Shown one piece after another: positions 7,518-15,311 of a stretch of DNA of 39,934 nt (its first letter is position 1; every line of letters begins with the position of its first letter). The stretch spans positions 4,529,597-4,569,530 of the forward strand of contig NZ_CM001489.1 in NCBI RefSeq assembly GCF_000262465.1. The letters run 5' to 3'. The notes below the pieces were generated by a model that saw nothing but the letters and a program-made list of their open reading frames with translations, made no database searches and had not been told where the DNA came from. The stretch is from Frankia sp. QA3. GTDB lineage: Bacteria; Actinomycetota; Actinomycetes; Frankiales; Frankiaceae. Position numbers and translations under genes: made by a program.

Positions 7518-7837
7518 CAGGACCTCCGCTTCTTCGTCGGCACCCAGCCAAGCCTGCGCAGCACGGTCGGGAAGAACCCGAGCCCAAGAAAGACGACGAG
7601 CAGGCCGAGCAGGCTGGCGCCGCCGATCGGCAGGCCGGCCCAGTCGAGCAGCACGTAGACCGCCACGCCCGGGACCAGGATCACCAGGAAGGCGAGCACG
7701 AAGATCGAGCCGATGCCCGGCGCGCCGGGCGGCCGGACCCGCGGACGGGGGGTGGACGTGGCGTTCGCGGCCGGGGCGCCCGCGGGCGCGGGCTGACCCG
7801 CCGCGCGGGCCGGCGTCGGCTCGTCCTCGCTGGCCAT
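7517..7837 (-). CDS. Small two-helix membrane protein in the menaquinone cluster
   Basis: 106 residues from ATG 7837, 11 bases downstream of mqnE. An Ala/Pro-rich hydrophilic N-terminus of about 40 residues precedes two hydrophobic segments, SIFVLAFLVILVPGVAVYVLL and ASLLGLLVVFLGLGFFPTVL, and a basic tail KKRRS. I recognise no named domain. Its place between mqnE and mqnA and its topology suggest a membrane partner of menaquinone assembly, but that is context only. Confidence 0.68.
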   Translation of the reverse strand: MASEDEPTPARAAGQPAPAGAPAANATSTPRPRVRPPGAPGIGSIFVLAFLVILVPGVAVYVLLDWAGLPIGGASLLGLLVVFLGLGFFPTVLRRLGWVPTKKRRS

Positions 7838-7848
7838 CGAATCCCGCC

Positions 7849-8997
7849 TCAGGCGTCGATCGAGGTCGGGATCTCGCGGCGGGCCGGATCGGGACCGTCG
7901 TAGCCGCGGATCTCCCGGTAGCGGGTGTCCCGCTCGACCGGCCGGAAACCGGCATCCCGGATGATGGCCAACAGGTCCTCCCGCGTCATCGTGTCGGGGG
8001 TCCCGAAGCGGTCCGCGTCGTGGGTGATCTTGTACTCGACGACCGAGCCGTCCAGGTCGTCGGCGCCGAAGTTCAGCGCGAGCTGCGCCGTGGTCAGCCC
8101 GTGCATCACCCAGAAGCACTTGACGTGGTCGACGTTGTCGAACAGCAGCCGGGAGACGGCGAACGTCTTCAGCGCCTCGGCGCCGGTCGCCATCGGCTGG
8201 TTCATCAGCCGGTTGCGCGGGTCGCCGGCGGCGTCGTGCTGGAAGCGCAGCGGGATGAACACCGCGAAGCCGCCCGTCTCGTCCTGCAGCTCCCGCAGGC
8301 GCAGCACGTGATCAACGCGGTGGCGCGGCTCCTCGATGTGCCCGTAGAGCATGGTGCACGGCGTGCGCAGACCCTTGGCATGGGCGAGGCGGTGGATGCG
8401 CGACCAGTCCTCCCAGTGGGTGTCGTGGCCGACGATGTGCTGGCGGACCTCCCAGTCGAAGATCTCCGCGCCGCCGCCGGTCAGGGACTCCAGGCCCGCG
8501 TCGATGAGTTCGTCGAGGATCTCGTCGGCGGGCAGGCCGCTGATCTTCTCGAACCAGTGGATCTCGGTGGCGGTGAACGCCTTGAGCGCGACGCCGGGCA
8601 GCGCCTTGCGCAGCTCCCGCAGCGAGCGGGGGTAGTAGCGCCACGGCAGCGTCGGGTGCAGGCCGTTGACGATGTGCAGCTCGGTGATGCCGGCCGGCTC
8701 CATCTCCTTGGCGAGCCGGACGGCCTCCTCGATGCGCATCGTGTAGGCGTCGGCCTCGCCGGGCTTGCGCTGGAACGAGCAGTAGGCGCAGGACGCCGAG
8801 CAGACGTTGGTCAGGTTCAGGTGCCGGTTGACGTTGAAGAAGGTCCGGTCGCCGTTCTTCCTGGTCCGGACCTCGTGGGCGAGGCCGCCGAGCCAGGCGA
8901 GATCGTCACTGGCGTACAGCGCCTCCCCGTCGGCGCGGCTCAGCCGCTCGCCGGCGGAAACCTTGGCCTCGATCTCCCGTTTGAGCCCAGCATCCAT
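7849..8997 (-). CDS. mqnE: Aminofutalosine synthase MqnE (radical SAM)
   Basis: Radical-SAM enzyme that joins the MqnA product to an adenosyl group, giving aminofutalosine. 382 residues from ATG 8997. The [4Fe-4S]/SAM motif CSASCAYC uses Cys66, Cys70 and Cys73. GGGAEIFDWEVRQHI, TMLYGHIEEPRHRVDHLLRL-like and ELQDETGGFAVFIPL distinguish the MqnE branch from the related MqnC. The start fits the family length; longer readings to 9153 are low-complexity. The cluster lacks mqnB, mqnC and mqnD, which must lie elsewhere. Confidence 0.92.
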   Translation of the reverse strand: MDAGLKREIEAKVSAGERLSRADGEALYASDDLAWLGGLAHEVRTRKNGDRTFFNVNRHLNLTNVCSASCAYCSFQRKPGEADAYTMRIEEAVRLAKEMEPAGITELHIVNGLHPTLPWRYYPRSLRELRKALPGVALKAFTATEIHWFEKISGLPADEILDELIDAGLESLTGGGAEIFDWEVRQHIVGHDTHWEDWSRIHRLAHAKGLRTPCTMLYGHIEEPRHRVDHVLRLRELQDETGGFAVFIPLRFQHDAAGDPRNRLMNQPMATGAEALKTFAVSRLLFDNVDHVKCFWVMHGLTTAQLALNFGADDLDGSVVEYKITHDADRFGTPDTMTREDLLAIIRDAGFRPVERDTRYREIRGYDGPDPARREIPTSIDA

Positions 8998-9085
8998 GAC
9001 GTCCAGACTAGCCCGCAACGCCGCCACACCCGCCCGGGCCGGCCGGGCTGACCCGTCACAACCGCCGGGCCCGCGGGCGTCCGCC

Positions 9086-9430
9086 TCACGCGTCCCGGCC
9101 CTTGCCGGCAACCGGAGGCTGCGGCCCGGCCGCGCCCCTGGCCGCGGCGGCACGCTGCGCCGCCCGGCGCTGCATGCGCCCCAGCGGCCAGGTCAGCAGG
9201 CCGGCGACCGCGAGACCGATCAGCACCGAGAGCAGCAGGCTCACCCCGACCACCGCGAGCACGACCGTGATCACCACGAGGGCGGCCAGGCGGATCAGGA
9301 AGTACGGCAGCTGCACCCGTAGGTCGACGTCCTGCGGCGCGGGCCGCTCCCGGCGGCCCGTCGCGGCCGCCCTCGCTCGGCCGGATCCACGTCCCCGGCC
9401 CTTCGCCGCCCCGCGCCCACCCGTCGCCAT
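9086..9430 (-). CDS. DUF4229-type small membrane protein (copy 2)
   Basis: 114 residues from ATG 9430. A Gly/Arg/Ala-rich basic N-terminus (about 40 residues) is followed by LPYFLIRLAALVVITVVLAV and LLLSVLIGLAVAGLLTWPLG, two predicted helices, then QRRAAQR. Positions LxYFxxR, the second helix and WPL/YPL correspond to those of the 7227-7517 protein, so the two are probably paralogues that diverged on either side of mqnE. Function unknown. Confidence 0.65.
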   Translation of the reverse strand: MATGGRGAAKGRGRGSGRARAAATGRRERPAPQDVDLRVQLPYFLIRLAALVVITVVLAVVGVSLLLSVLIGLAVAGLLTWPLGRMQRRAAQRAAAARGAAGPQPPVAGKGRDA

Positions 9431-9593
9431 GTCGTCCTCGATCCGCCGAGCTCGTCGCCCCGACAGGGGCCGTTGACCGACCGCCCCGACGCGGAGCCGT
9501 CCTCGACCACTCTGCCCGTCCCGGCAGGGTCTCTGCCAGGGGGAACCGACTCCTGCCGGTCCCGGCGAGGAAGACGGCGGGCGCGGACGACGC

Positions 9594-10433
9594 TCAGTGG
9601 GGCGGACGGCGGGCACCACCGAGCTCGCCGGTCCAGCGCCGGAACAGGGTGTGCGGCACGCCGGCGGCGTCGAGCACCCGTCCGGCGACGAAGTCGACGA
9701 GGTCGGCTGCGGTGCGCGCCCCGGCGTAGAAGCCAGGACTGGCCGCCGCCACCACCGTGCCGGCGTCGTGCAGGGCGAGCATGTGGCGCAGCGTCGCCGC
9801 CGTGTACGGCATCTCCCTGGGGACGACGACGAGCCGGCGCCCCTCCTTGAGCGTCACGTCCGCCGAGCGCTGCAACAGGTCCTTGGACAGGCCCAGGGCG
9901 ATTCCGGCCAGGCAGGCGGTGCTCGCCGGGACGACGATCATGCCGCGGGTCGGGTAGGAGCCGCTGCTCGTCGGCGCTGCGAGGTTGCCGGATGCGTGCA
10001 CCGCGACGAGCGCAGCCACCGCGTCGGCCAGCGCGGACGACGAGTCCTCAGCGTCGTCCGTGGCGCTGTCCGCGGCGCTGTCCGCGGCGCTGTCCGCGAC
10101 GTTGCCGCCGAGGGGCGCGGACAGCCAGGCGGCCAGCGGACGTGACCAGTCGGCGTCGTGCCAGGCGATGCCGGTCTCATCGAGCAGGGTCAGCCGGGCG
10201 GCCCGGGAGAGCACCAGGTCGACGGGCAGCTCGGCGGCGAGCAGCCCGCGCAGCACCGCGGCAGCGTACGGCGTCCCGCTGGCGCCGCTCACGCCGACCA
10301 CCCAGGGAACCCGCCCACCCGCCGGGGCATCCGAGGGATCCCGCCGCCGGCCGGGCGAAGGCGTTGCCCGGCCGGCGCTCCGGTCGACGTCCCCACCGTC
10401 GGGGCTGCGGTGGGGACGGTCGGTGGTCGTCAT
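9594..10433 (-). CDS. mqnM: UbiX-type flavin prenyltransferase (menaquinone pathway)
   Basis: Makes prenylated FMN, the cofactor needed by UbiD-family decarboxylases such as the one at 11497-12948. 279 residues, while UbiX proteins are normally about 190-220. Landmarks: VVGVSGASGTPYAAAVLRGL (FMN-binding N-terminus), SSGSYPTRGMIVVPASTACLAGIALGLSKDLLQRSADVTLKEGRRLVVVPREMPY, and NxAAAxPGFY-like AAASPGFYAG. The extra length is a 44-residue Pro/Arg-rich N-terminal tail and an acidic insertion around residues 110-135 built from SAAD repeats. Cytosolic; 22 bases downstream of mqnP. The symbol follows the futalosine-pathway nomenclature; ubiX would serve equally. Confidence 0.88.
   Translation of the reverse strand: MTTTDRPHRSPDGGDVDRSAGRATPSPGRRRDPSDAPAGGRVPWVVGVSGASGTPYAAAVLRGLLAAELPVDLVLSRAARLTLLDETGIAWHDADWSRPLAAWLSAPLGGNVADSAADSAADSATDDAEDSSSALADAVAALVAVHASGNLAAPTSSGSYPTRGMIVVPASTACLAGIALGLSKDLLQRSADVTLKEGRRLVVVPREMPYTAATLRHMLALHDAGTVVAAASPGFYAGARTAADLVDFVAGRVLDAAGVPHTLFRRWTGELGGARRPPH
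10056..10101. repeat. 12-bp tandem repeat inside the UbiX-type gene
   Basis: About 3.8 copies of GTCCGCGGCGCT (10056-10067, 10068-10079, 10080-10091, 10092-10101). The period is a multiple of three, so the frame is kept and the protein gains the acidic SAAD-type loop. Confidence 0.85.
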
Positions 10434-10455
10434 GGCAGGGATCGGCTCGGCCGGC

Positions 10456-11412
10456 TCAGGCGGACAGGCCGCGGCTGATCAGGTCGGCGACGGCGAAGCC
10501 GAACAGGGCGATGCCGACGAAGCCGTTCGCGGTGAGGAAGGCCCGGTTGACCCGGGACAGGTCCTTCGGCGAGACGATCGCGTGCTCGTAGCTGAACGCC
10601 GCCGCGGTGACCGCGAGGCCGGCCCACCACCAGGCGCCGTTGTCCTCCATCAGCCCGTAGACGACGAAAAGCGCGAAGGTGACGACATGGGTGACGGTGG
10701 AGCCGATGAGCGCGCCGCGGACCCCGAAGCGCGCCGGCACGGACCGCACCCCGATGTGGCGGTCGATCTCGGCGTCCTGGCAGGCGTAGATGAGGTCGAA
10801 GCCGCCGATCCAGGCGCCGACCGCGAGGCCGAGCACGACGGCCGCCCACGACCAGTGGCCGGTCACCGCGATCCAGGCCCCGATGGGGGCGACGGCCTGC
10901 GCGATGCCGAGCACGGCGTGCGGGAAGTCGGTGAAGCGCTTGGCGTACGGGTAGATCACCAGGGGCGCCACCGCGATCGGGGCGAGCGCGAGGCAGAGCC
11001 AGGACAGCGTGGCGGCGGCGGCGAGGAAGACGGCGAGGGCGACGACGGAGCCGACCACGGCGGTGCGCACCGACACGGCGCCGGTCACGAGCTCCCGGCC
11101 CGCCGTGCGCGGGTTGCGGGCGTCGATGGCGCGATCGATGATCCGGTTGGCGGCCATCGCGAAGGTCCGCGCGGCCACCATGGCGACCGTGACGAGCGCG
11201 AGGTCGGCCCAGTGGACCGACCCGGACGCGGCGAACGACGCAGCCAGGGCGGCGATGTAGGCGAAGGGCAGTGCGAAGACCGAGTGCTCGATGACGACGA
11301 GCCGCAGGAACGCCCGCACATGCCCGAGCGTCTGCTCCTGGCCACCGCCGGAACTTCCCCCGGGCCTGGCGGTGCCACCCGACGCGCCCGGCAGAAACGC
11401 CGCGTCACTCAC
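10456..11412 (-). CDS. mqnP: UbiA-type prenyltransferase MqnP
   Basis: Integral membrane prenyltransferase that attaches the polyprenyl chain to the dihydroxynaphthoate product of the futalosine pathway. 318 residues from GTG 11412. The two polyprenyl-diphosphate/Mg-binding Asp motifs are visible: NRIIDRAIDARNPRTAGR (about residue 89) and DLIYACQDAEIDRHIGVRS (about 205). Eight to nine hydrophobic helices fit the UbiA fold. Residues 1-28 are a Gly-rich tail. Its neighbours UbiX and UbiD types support the menaquinone rather than ubiquinone role, as does the actinobacterial background. Confidence 0.9.
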   Translation of the reverse strand: MSDAAFLPGASGGTARPGGSSGGGQEQTLGHVRAFLRLVVIEHSVFALPFAYIAALAASFAASGSVHWADLALVTVAMVAARTFAMAANRIIDRAIDARNPRTAGRELVTGAVSVRTAVVGSVVALAVFLAAAATLSWLCLALAPIAVAPLVIYPYAKRFTDFPHAVLGIAQAVAPIGAWIAVTGHWSWAAVVLGLAVGAWIGGFDLIYACQDAEIDRHIGVRSVPARFGVRGALIGSTVTHVVTFALFVVYGLMEDNGAWWWAGLAVTAAAFSYEHAIVSPKDLSRVNRAFLTANGFVGIALFGFAVADLISRGLSA

Positions 11413-11439
11413 CGCAACCCCCCACCCACTGCCTTTCCT

Positions 11440-11484
11440 GCTTGTCCGGAGGCATTGGCGTCCGATTCATCCCTCTGGATAGGC
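11440..11484. repeat. Palindromic intergenic repeat, copy A
   Basis: GCTTGTCCGGAGG (11440-11452) pairs with CCCTCTGGATAGGC (11471-11484), 13 pairs of which three are G-U, around an 18-base loop. It lies in the 84-bp gap between mqnL and mqnP. The same design recurs three times at 31963-32143. Confidence 0.6.
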
Positions 11485-11496
11485 GAGGAGAGGTGG

Positions 11497-12948
11497 TCAT
11501 AGGCCGTACTCCTTCCAGCGACGGGTGACCTGGGCGCGGACCGCGTCGTCCATGACGATCTCCTCGGGCCAGCCGCCCTCGCGGCGGTACCCCTCGGTCG
11601 GCAGCTTGCGCGTCGCGTCCACCCCGACCTTGCCGCCCCAGAACTGCTCGTAGGAGGCGTGGTCGAGGTGGTCCACGGGGCCGATCGTGGTGATCAGGTC
11701 GTGGGCGTAGTCGACGTTGCCGAACGCCCGCCAGGCCACCTCGGCGTAGTCGTGGACGTCGCAGTCGGCGTCGACCACCACGATCAGCTTCGACAGCGAC
11801 AGCAGCCCGGCGCCCCAGACCGCGTTCATCACCTTCTGCGCATGCTTGGGGAAGCGCTTGTCGATGGAGACGATGCAGCAGTTGTGGAAGACGCCGGCCT
11901 CGGGCAGGTCGTAGTCGACGATCTCGGGGATCATCATCTTGATCAGGGGGCGGAAGATGCGTTCGGTGGCCTTGCCCATCGGCCCGTCCTCCTGCGGCGG
12001 GCGGCCGACGACGATCGTCTGGAAGACCGGGTCGCGCTGCATCGTCATGACGTCGACGTGCAGCGCCGGGAACGGTTCGACCGGCGTGTAGAAGCCGGTG
12101 TGGTCGCCGAAGGGGCCCTCCGGTCGCCGCGCCCCCGGCTCAAGCCAGCCCTCCAGGACGATCTGGGCGTTCGCCGGCACCCGCAGCGGCACGGACAGGC
12201 AGTCGACCATCTCCACCCGCTCGCCGCGCAGGTACCCGGCGAACAGGTACTCGTCGATGTCGGCGGGCAGCGGCGCGGAGGCGGCGTAGGTCACCGCCGG
12301 GTCGCAGCCGAACGCGATCGCCACGGGCAGCCGCTCGCCGCGGCGCTCGGCGACGGCGTGGTGGGCGTTGGAGTCCTTGTGGATCTGCCAGTGCATGCCG
12401 ACGGTGCGCGCATCGTGCCGCTGCAGCCGGTACATCCCGAGGTTGCGGGCCCCGGTCTCCGGGTGGCGGGTGTGGGTGAGGCCGAGGTTGAGGAAGGCGC
12501 CGCCGTCGTTCGGCCAGGCGTGCACGCCGGGCAGCCGGAACAGGTCGACGTCCGGTCCCTTGAACACGACGTCCTGGCACGGCGCGGTGCGGACCCGCCG
12601 GGGCGGGATCGAGGTGAGCGAGGCGGCCTTGCCCAGCGCGTCGCGCAGCCCGGACAGGCCGGTCGGCAGCTCCGGGCGCAGCAGCGCGGCGAGCCGGTCG
12701 CCGATCTCGTCGAGGCGGTCGACCCCGAGCGCGGCGGCCATCCGGGCCTCGGTGCCGAACAGGTTGATGGCCAGCGGCATGTCGGCGCCGCGGGGCGACT
12801 CGAACAGCAGCGCCGGCCCGCGCTCCCGGACCACCCGGGTCACGATCTCGGTGACCTCCAGGTGGGGGTCGACGGGCACGGAGATCCGCCGCAGTTCCTT
12901 TCGCCGTTCGAGATGAGCGAGGAACGCGTGTAGATCCGCCCAGGCCAT
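11497..12948 (-). CDS. mqnL: UbiD-family decarboxylase of menaquinone synthesis (MqnL)
   Basis: prFMN-dependent decarboxylase expected to act on the prenylated naphthoate. 483 residues from ATG 12948, the normal UbiD size; the reading to 12996 adds low-complexity sequence. Landmarks: MAWADLHAFLAHLERRKELRRI at the N-terminus, NLGMYRLQRHDARTVGMHWQIHKD (prFMN/metal-binding region), GPFGDHTGFYTP, and MMIPEIVDYDLPEAGVFHNCCIVSI with the conserved catalytic acid region. First gene of the menaquinone cluster; its cofactor maker is two genes downstream. Confidence 0.9.
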   Translation of the reverse strand: MAWADLHAFLAHLERRKELRRISVPVDPHLEVTEIVTRVVRERGPALLFESPRGADMPLAINLFGTEARMAAALGVDRLDEIGDRLAALLRPELPTGLSGLRDALGKAASLTSIPPRRVRTAPCQDVVFKGPDVDLFRLPGVHAWPNDGGAFLNLGLTHTRHPETGARNLGMYRLQRHDARTVGMHWQIHKDSNAHHAVAERRGERLPVAIAFGCDPAVTYAASAPLPADIDEYLFAGYLRGERVEMVDCLSVPLRVPANAQIVLEGWLEPGARRPEGPFGDHTGFYTPVEPFPALHVDVMTMQRDPVFQTIVVGRPPQEDGPMGKATERIFRPLIKMMIPEIVDYDLPEAGVFHNCCIVSIDKRFPKHAQKVMNAVWGAGLLSLSKLIVVVDADCDVHDYAEVAWRAFGNVDYAHDLITTIGPVDHLDHASYEQFWGGKVGVDATRKLPTEGYRREGGWPEEIVMDDAVRAQVTRRWKEYGL

Positions 12949-13295
12949 GCCTCCATCCTGGCAGCCGGCGCGCCCGGCCGTCCGGCCTCCCACCATCCGT
13001 CACAGTCGAAACCCGGGGAGTCACGACGCACGGCGGCTACGGTGAGCGGGCGGACGCCGGTGGCGGCCGATGGCGGACCGGCCGGACGCGGGCTGCGGCC
13101 GGAGGGCACACTAGGGATACACGGGCCGGCCATCACCGCGACATGTGCGCTCTCCGGGGAGGGCGTTGCACGCTCGTCTGCCCCGTTCGGCGATGCCGCT
13201 GGAGGCCGGGACTACACACCCGCGGACCGATGTTCATACCGATATGTCGAACCGGATGTAATCGATCAAGGAGAGCGGGAAGGAGCGACCAGCCT
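12949..13295. other. 347-bp divergent intergenic region, mqnL / PLDc_N gene
   Basis: No gene seen. It must hold the promoters of the menaquinone cluster (leftward) and of the gene at 13296 (rightward). Near the right end is an imperfect dyad GTTCATACCGATATGTCGAAC-like segment (about 13232-13251) and the ribosome site AAGGAG at 13280-13285. I cannot assign a promoter with confidence. Confidence 0.3.
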
Positions 13296-13718
13296 GTGCT
13301 GGGCCTCGCGCTGGGTTTCGTGTTCATCGGTATCTGGGCATACACGATCGCCGACGTGTTCGGGACACCGTCCGATGAGGTACGCGGTATGTCCAAACCG
13401 ATCTGGATCGTGGTCGTGATTCTCTTCTACGTGCTCGGGGCGGCCGCCTGGTACTTCTTCGGCCGGCCGCGAGCGAACGGGCTCGGAGCACGGCCGCCGC
13501 GGCGGGCGGTTTCGGATCACCCGGCCTTCGGCCAGCGGTCCACCTGGGACGTCGACCGCCGCGAGGGGGGCCTGGGACGCCCCGGTTCGCGGATGGGCAC
13601 CCGGCGGCCGGTCGCGCGGCCCAAGGGTCCCGACGACGACCCGGAGTTCCTCCGCGAGCTCACGGACCGCATCCGCGGCGGCGAGGCCGAGCCGCCGCCG
13701 TCGTCGCCGCGCGGCTGA
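13296..13718 (+). CDS. PLDc_N-domain small membrane protein
   Basis: 140 residues from GTG 13296, preceded at good spacing by AAGGAG. LGLALGFVFIGIWAYTIADVF, then the PLDc_N-type SDEVRGMSKPIWIVVVILFYVLGAAAWYFFGRPR, give two membrane helices with the characteristic W/Y-rich loop; the family occurs as the N-terminal part of cardiolipin synthases and as stand-alone actinobacterial proteins. Residues 65-140 are a cytoplasmic, basic and Pro-rich tail with PDDDPEFLRELTDRIRGGE. Function unknown. It is convergent with the cytochrome c biogenesis genes, next to which such a protein is often found in actinobacteria. Confidence 0.78.
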   Translation: MLGLALGFVFIGIWAYTIADVFGTPSDEVRGMSKPIWIVVVILFYVLGAAAWYFFGRPRANGLGARPPRRAVSDHPAFGQRSTWDVDRREGGLGRPGSRMGTRRPVARPKGPDDDPEFLRELTDRIRGGEAEPPPSSPRG

Positions 13719-14153
13719 CGCGGCAGTCCGCCGGACCCGCCGGACCGTTCATCCTCGCCGCAGTAGTTCGCACCGGACCGCAGTAGTTCGCACCGGCGGA
13801 CCGACGCCAGAAGGTCATCAGCCTGACCCGTCGAGGCGTCGAGGTCCGTCCGCAGCTCGTCCAGGCCCTGACCGCCGGCTCCCCCCGCTCGCCCGGCTTT
13901 CCCCGGACGACCAGCAGCATCTCCACGCGCTGCTCGCCGAGGCGGGGGGCCGACCCGAGCCGGTTCACCTGCCAGGCAGCCGCCCCATCCGGCACCGCCG
14001 CGGATGAGGCGGAGCCGGCCAGACCGCCCGGTCCGAGGCGCTGACACCCGCGGCTCGGCGCGTCAGGCCGGCCCCCTGGCCGGATGCCAGCCGGATGGGC
14101 CTCGTGCGGCCAATGGCCGCGCGCAGTGGCCGGGTTCGCGCGGTGCGCCTGCC
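13719..14153. other. 435-bp convergent region without a gene; 20-bp tandem duplication
   Basis: Between the PLDc_N gene and ccsB. CCGCAGTAGTTCGCACCGG occurs twice head-to-tail (13758-13776 and 13778-13796). CATCCG/CGGATG (about 13985-14006) can form a small hairpin, a possible transcript end. Reading frames here have no recognisable protein features. Confidence 0.45.
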
Positions 14154-15311
14154 TCAGATGCCCGCGTAGGAGTGCAGGCCGGTGATGACGAGGTTCACCA
14201 GGTAGTAGTCGACGAACAGCGCGGTGAAGGCGACCAGGGAGATGGCGGCGGCCCGCCGGCCCCGCCAGCCGGCGGTCGCCCGCGCGTGCAGGTAGGCCGC
14301 GTAGCAGACCCAGGTGATGAACGACCAGGTCTCCTTGGGGTCCCAGCCCCAGTAGCGACCCCACGCCGCCTCGGCCCAGATCGCCCCGGCGATGATCGCG
14401 AAGGTCCAGATCGGGAACGCGAACGCGATGACCCGGTAGGACAGTGTGTCGAGCGCCGCGGACGACGGCAGCCGCATCACGATGCCACCGCGGCGCTGCA
14501 TCGCCCGGCTGGCGTCGGCCCGGCCGGCCGCCACGTCGGCGAGCCGGTTCTCCCAGCGCTCCTTGACCAGGAACAGCACAGTGGTCACCGCGGAGACCAG
14601 GAACACGCCGCTGGAGACGATCGCGCCGACCACGTGGATCTTCAGCCAGTACGAGTTGAGCGCGGGCACCAGCGGGCCGGGTGCGACGTAGAGGACCGTG
14701 CCGGCGAAGCCGAGGTAGAGCACCACCGGCACCATGACGAAGACGCCCAGCCAGCGGACCCGCTGCCGGGTCATCAGGGCGAGAAACGTCGTGACCGCGA
14801 TCAGGCAGATCATCGACGAGTACTCGTACATGTTGCCCCAGGGCACCCGGTCCGCCGCGATGCCACGGGTGATGACCGAACCGAGGTGCAGCGCCCAGCC
14901 GACCACCGTGAGCAGCACGGCGATCCGCCCGATCCACCGGGCGCGGGCGGGCACCTCGACGTCGCCGTCGTTGCCGGCGACCAGGGTGTGGGCGGCCTTG
15001 TCGCGCTGGCGCACCGTCTCGATCTCACGGGCGCGCGCCGCCGCGAGCGCGGCCGCGGCCGGATCGTCCGGGTCGATCTCCACGCCGGATCCGGTGTCCA
15101 CCGGGGCACCGGCGCCCACGAGCACGGCCGGCCGGTCGGCCGCCGCGCGGGTGGCGGGAACGTCCGCCGCCAGCTCCGCGGCACCGCGGCGCGCGCCCAG
15201 ACGGCTGAACGAAAACTCGGCCGCGTAGCCGAGCATGGCCGCGGCGTACACCGCCATGCCACTGCCGAACAGATGATCGGAGAGGCTGGCTATGCCCTCG
15301 TTGACCGCCAT
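14154..15311 (-). CDS. ccsB: Cytochrome c biogenesis protein CcsB (System II haem handling)
   Basis: Membrane component that delivers and attaches haem to apocytochrome c on the outer face of the cell membrane. 385 residues. The haem-binding tryptophan-rich WWD motif is WGRYWGWDPKETWSFITW at residues 317-334, flanked by conserved histidines (for example H225 and the H in AAYLHARA). Residues 40-125 are a cytoplasmic, charged linker after the first helix. ATG 15311 overlaps the TGA of resB by one base, so the two halves of the System II synthetase are co-translated. Symbol naming varies (ccsA/ccsB, resC). Confidence 0.92.
   Translation of the reverse strand: MAVNEGIASLSDHLFGSGMAVYAAAMLGYAAEFSFSRLGARRGAAELAADVPATRAAADRPAVLVGAGAPVDTGSGVEIDPDDPAAAALAAARAREIETVRQRDKAAHTLVAGNDGDVEVPARARWIGRIAVLLTVVGWALHLGSVITRGIAADRVPWGNMYEYSSMICLIAVTTFLALMTRQRVRWLGVFVMVPVVLYLGFAGTVLYVAPGPLVPALNSYWLKIHVVGAIVSSGVFLVSAVTTVLFLVKERWENRLADVAAGRADASRAMQRRGGIVMRLPSSAALDTLSYRVIAFAFPIWTFAIIAGAIWAEAAWGRYWGWDPKETWSFITWVCYAAYLHARATAGWRGRRAAAISLVAFTALFVDYYLVNLVITGLHSYAGI

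Noticed and set aside
13517..14047. Possible minus-strand gene downstream of the PLDc_N gene
   Set aside because: The translation is low-complexity, overlaps the real gene and includes the tandem duplication; no family features or ribosome site.
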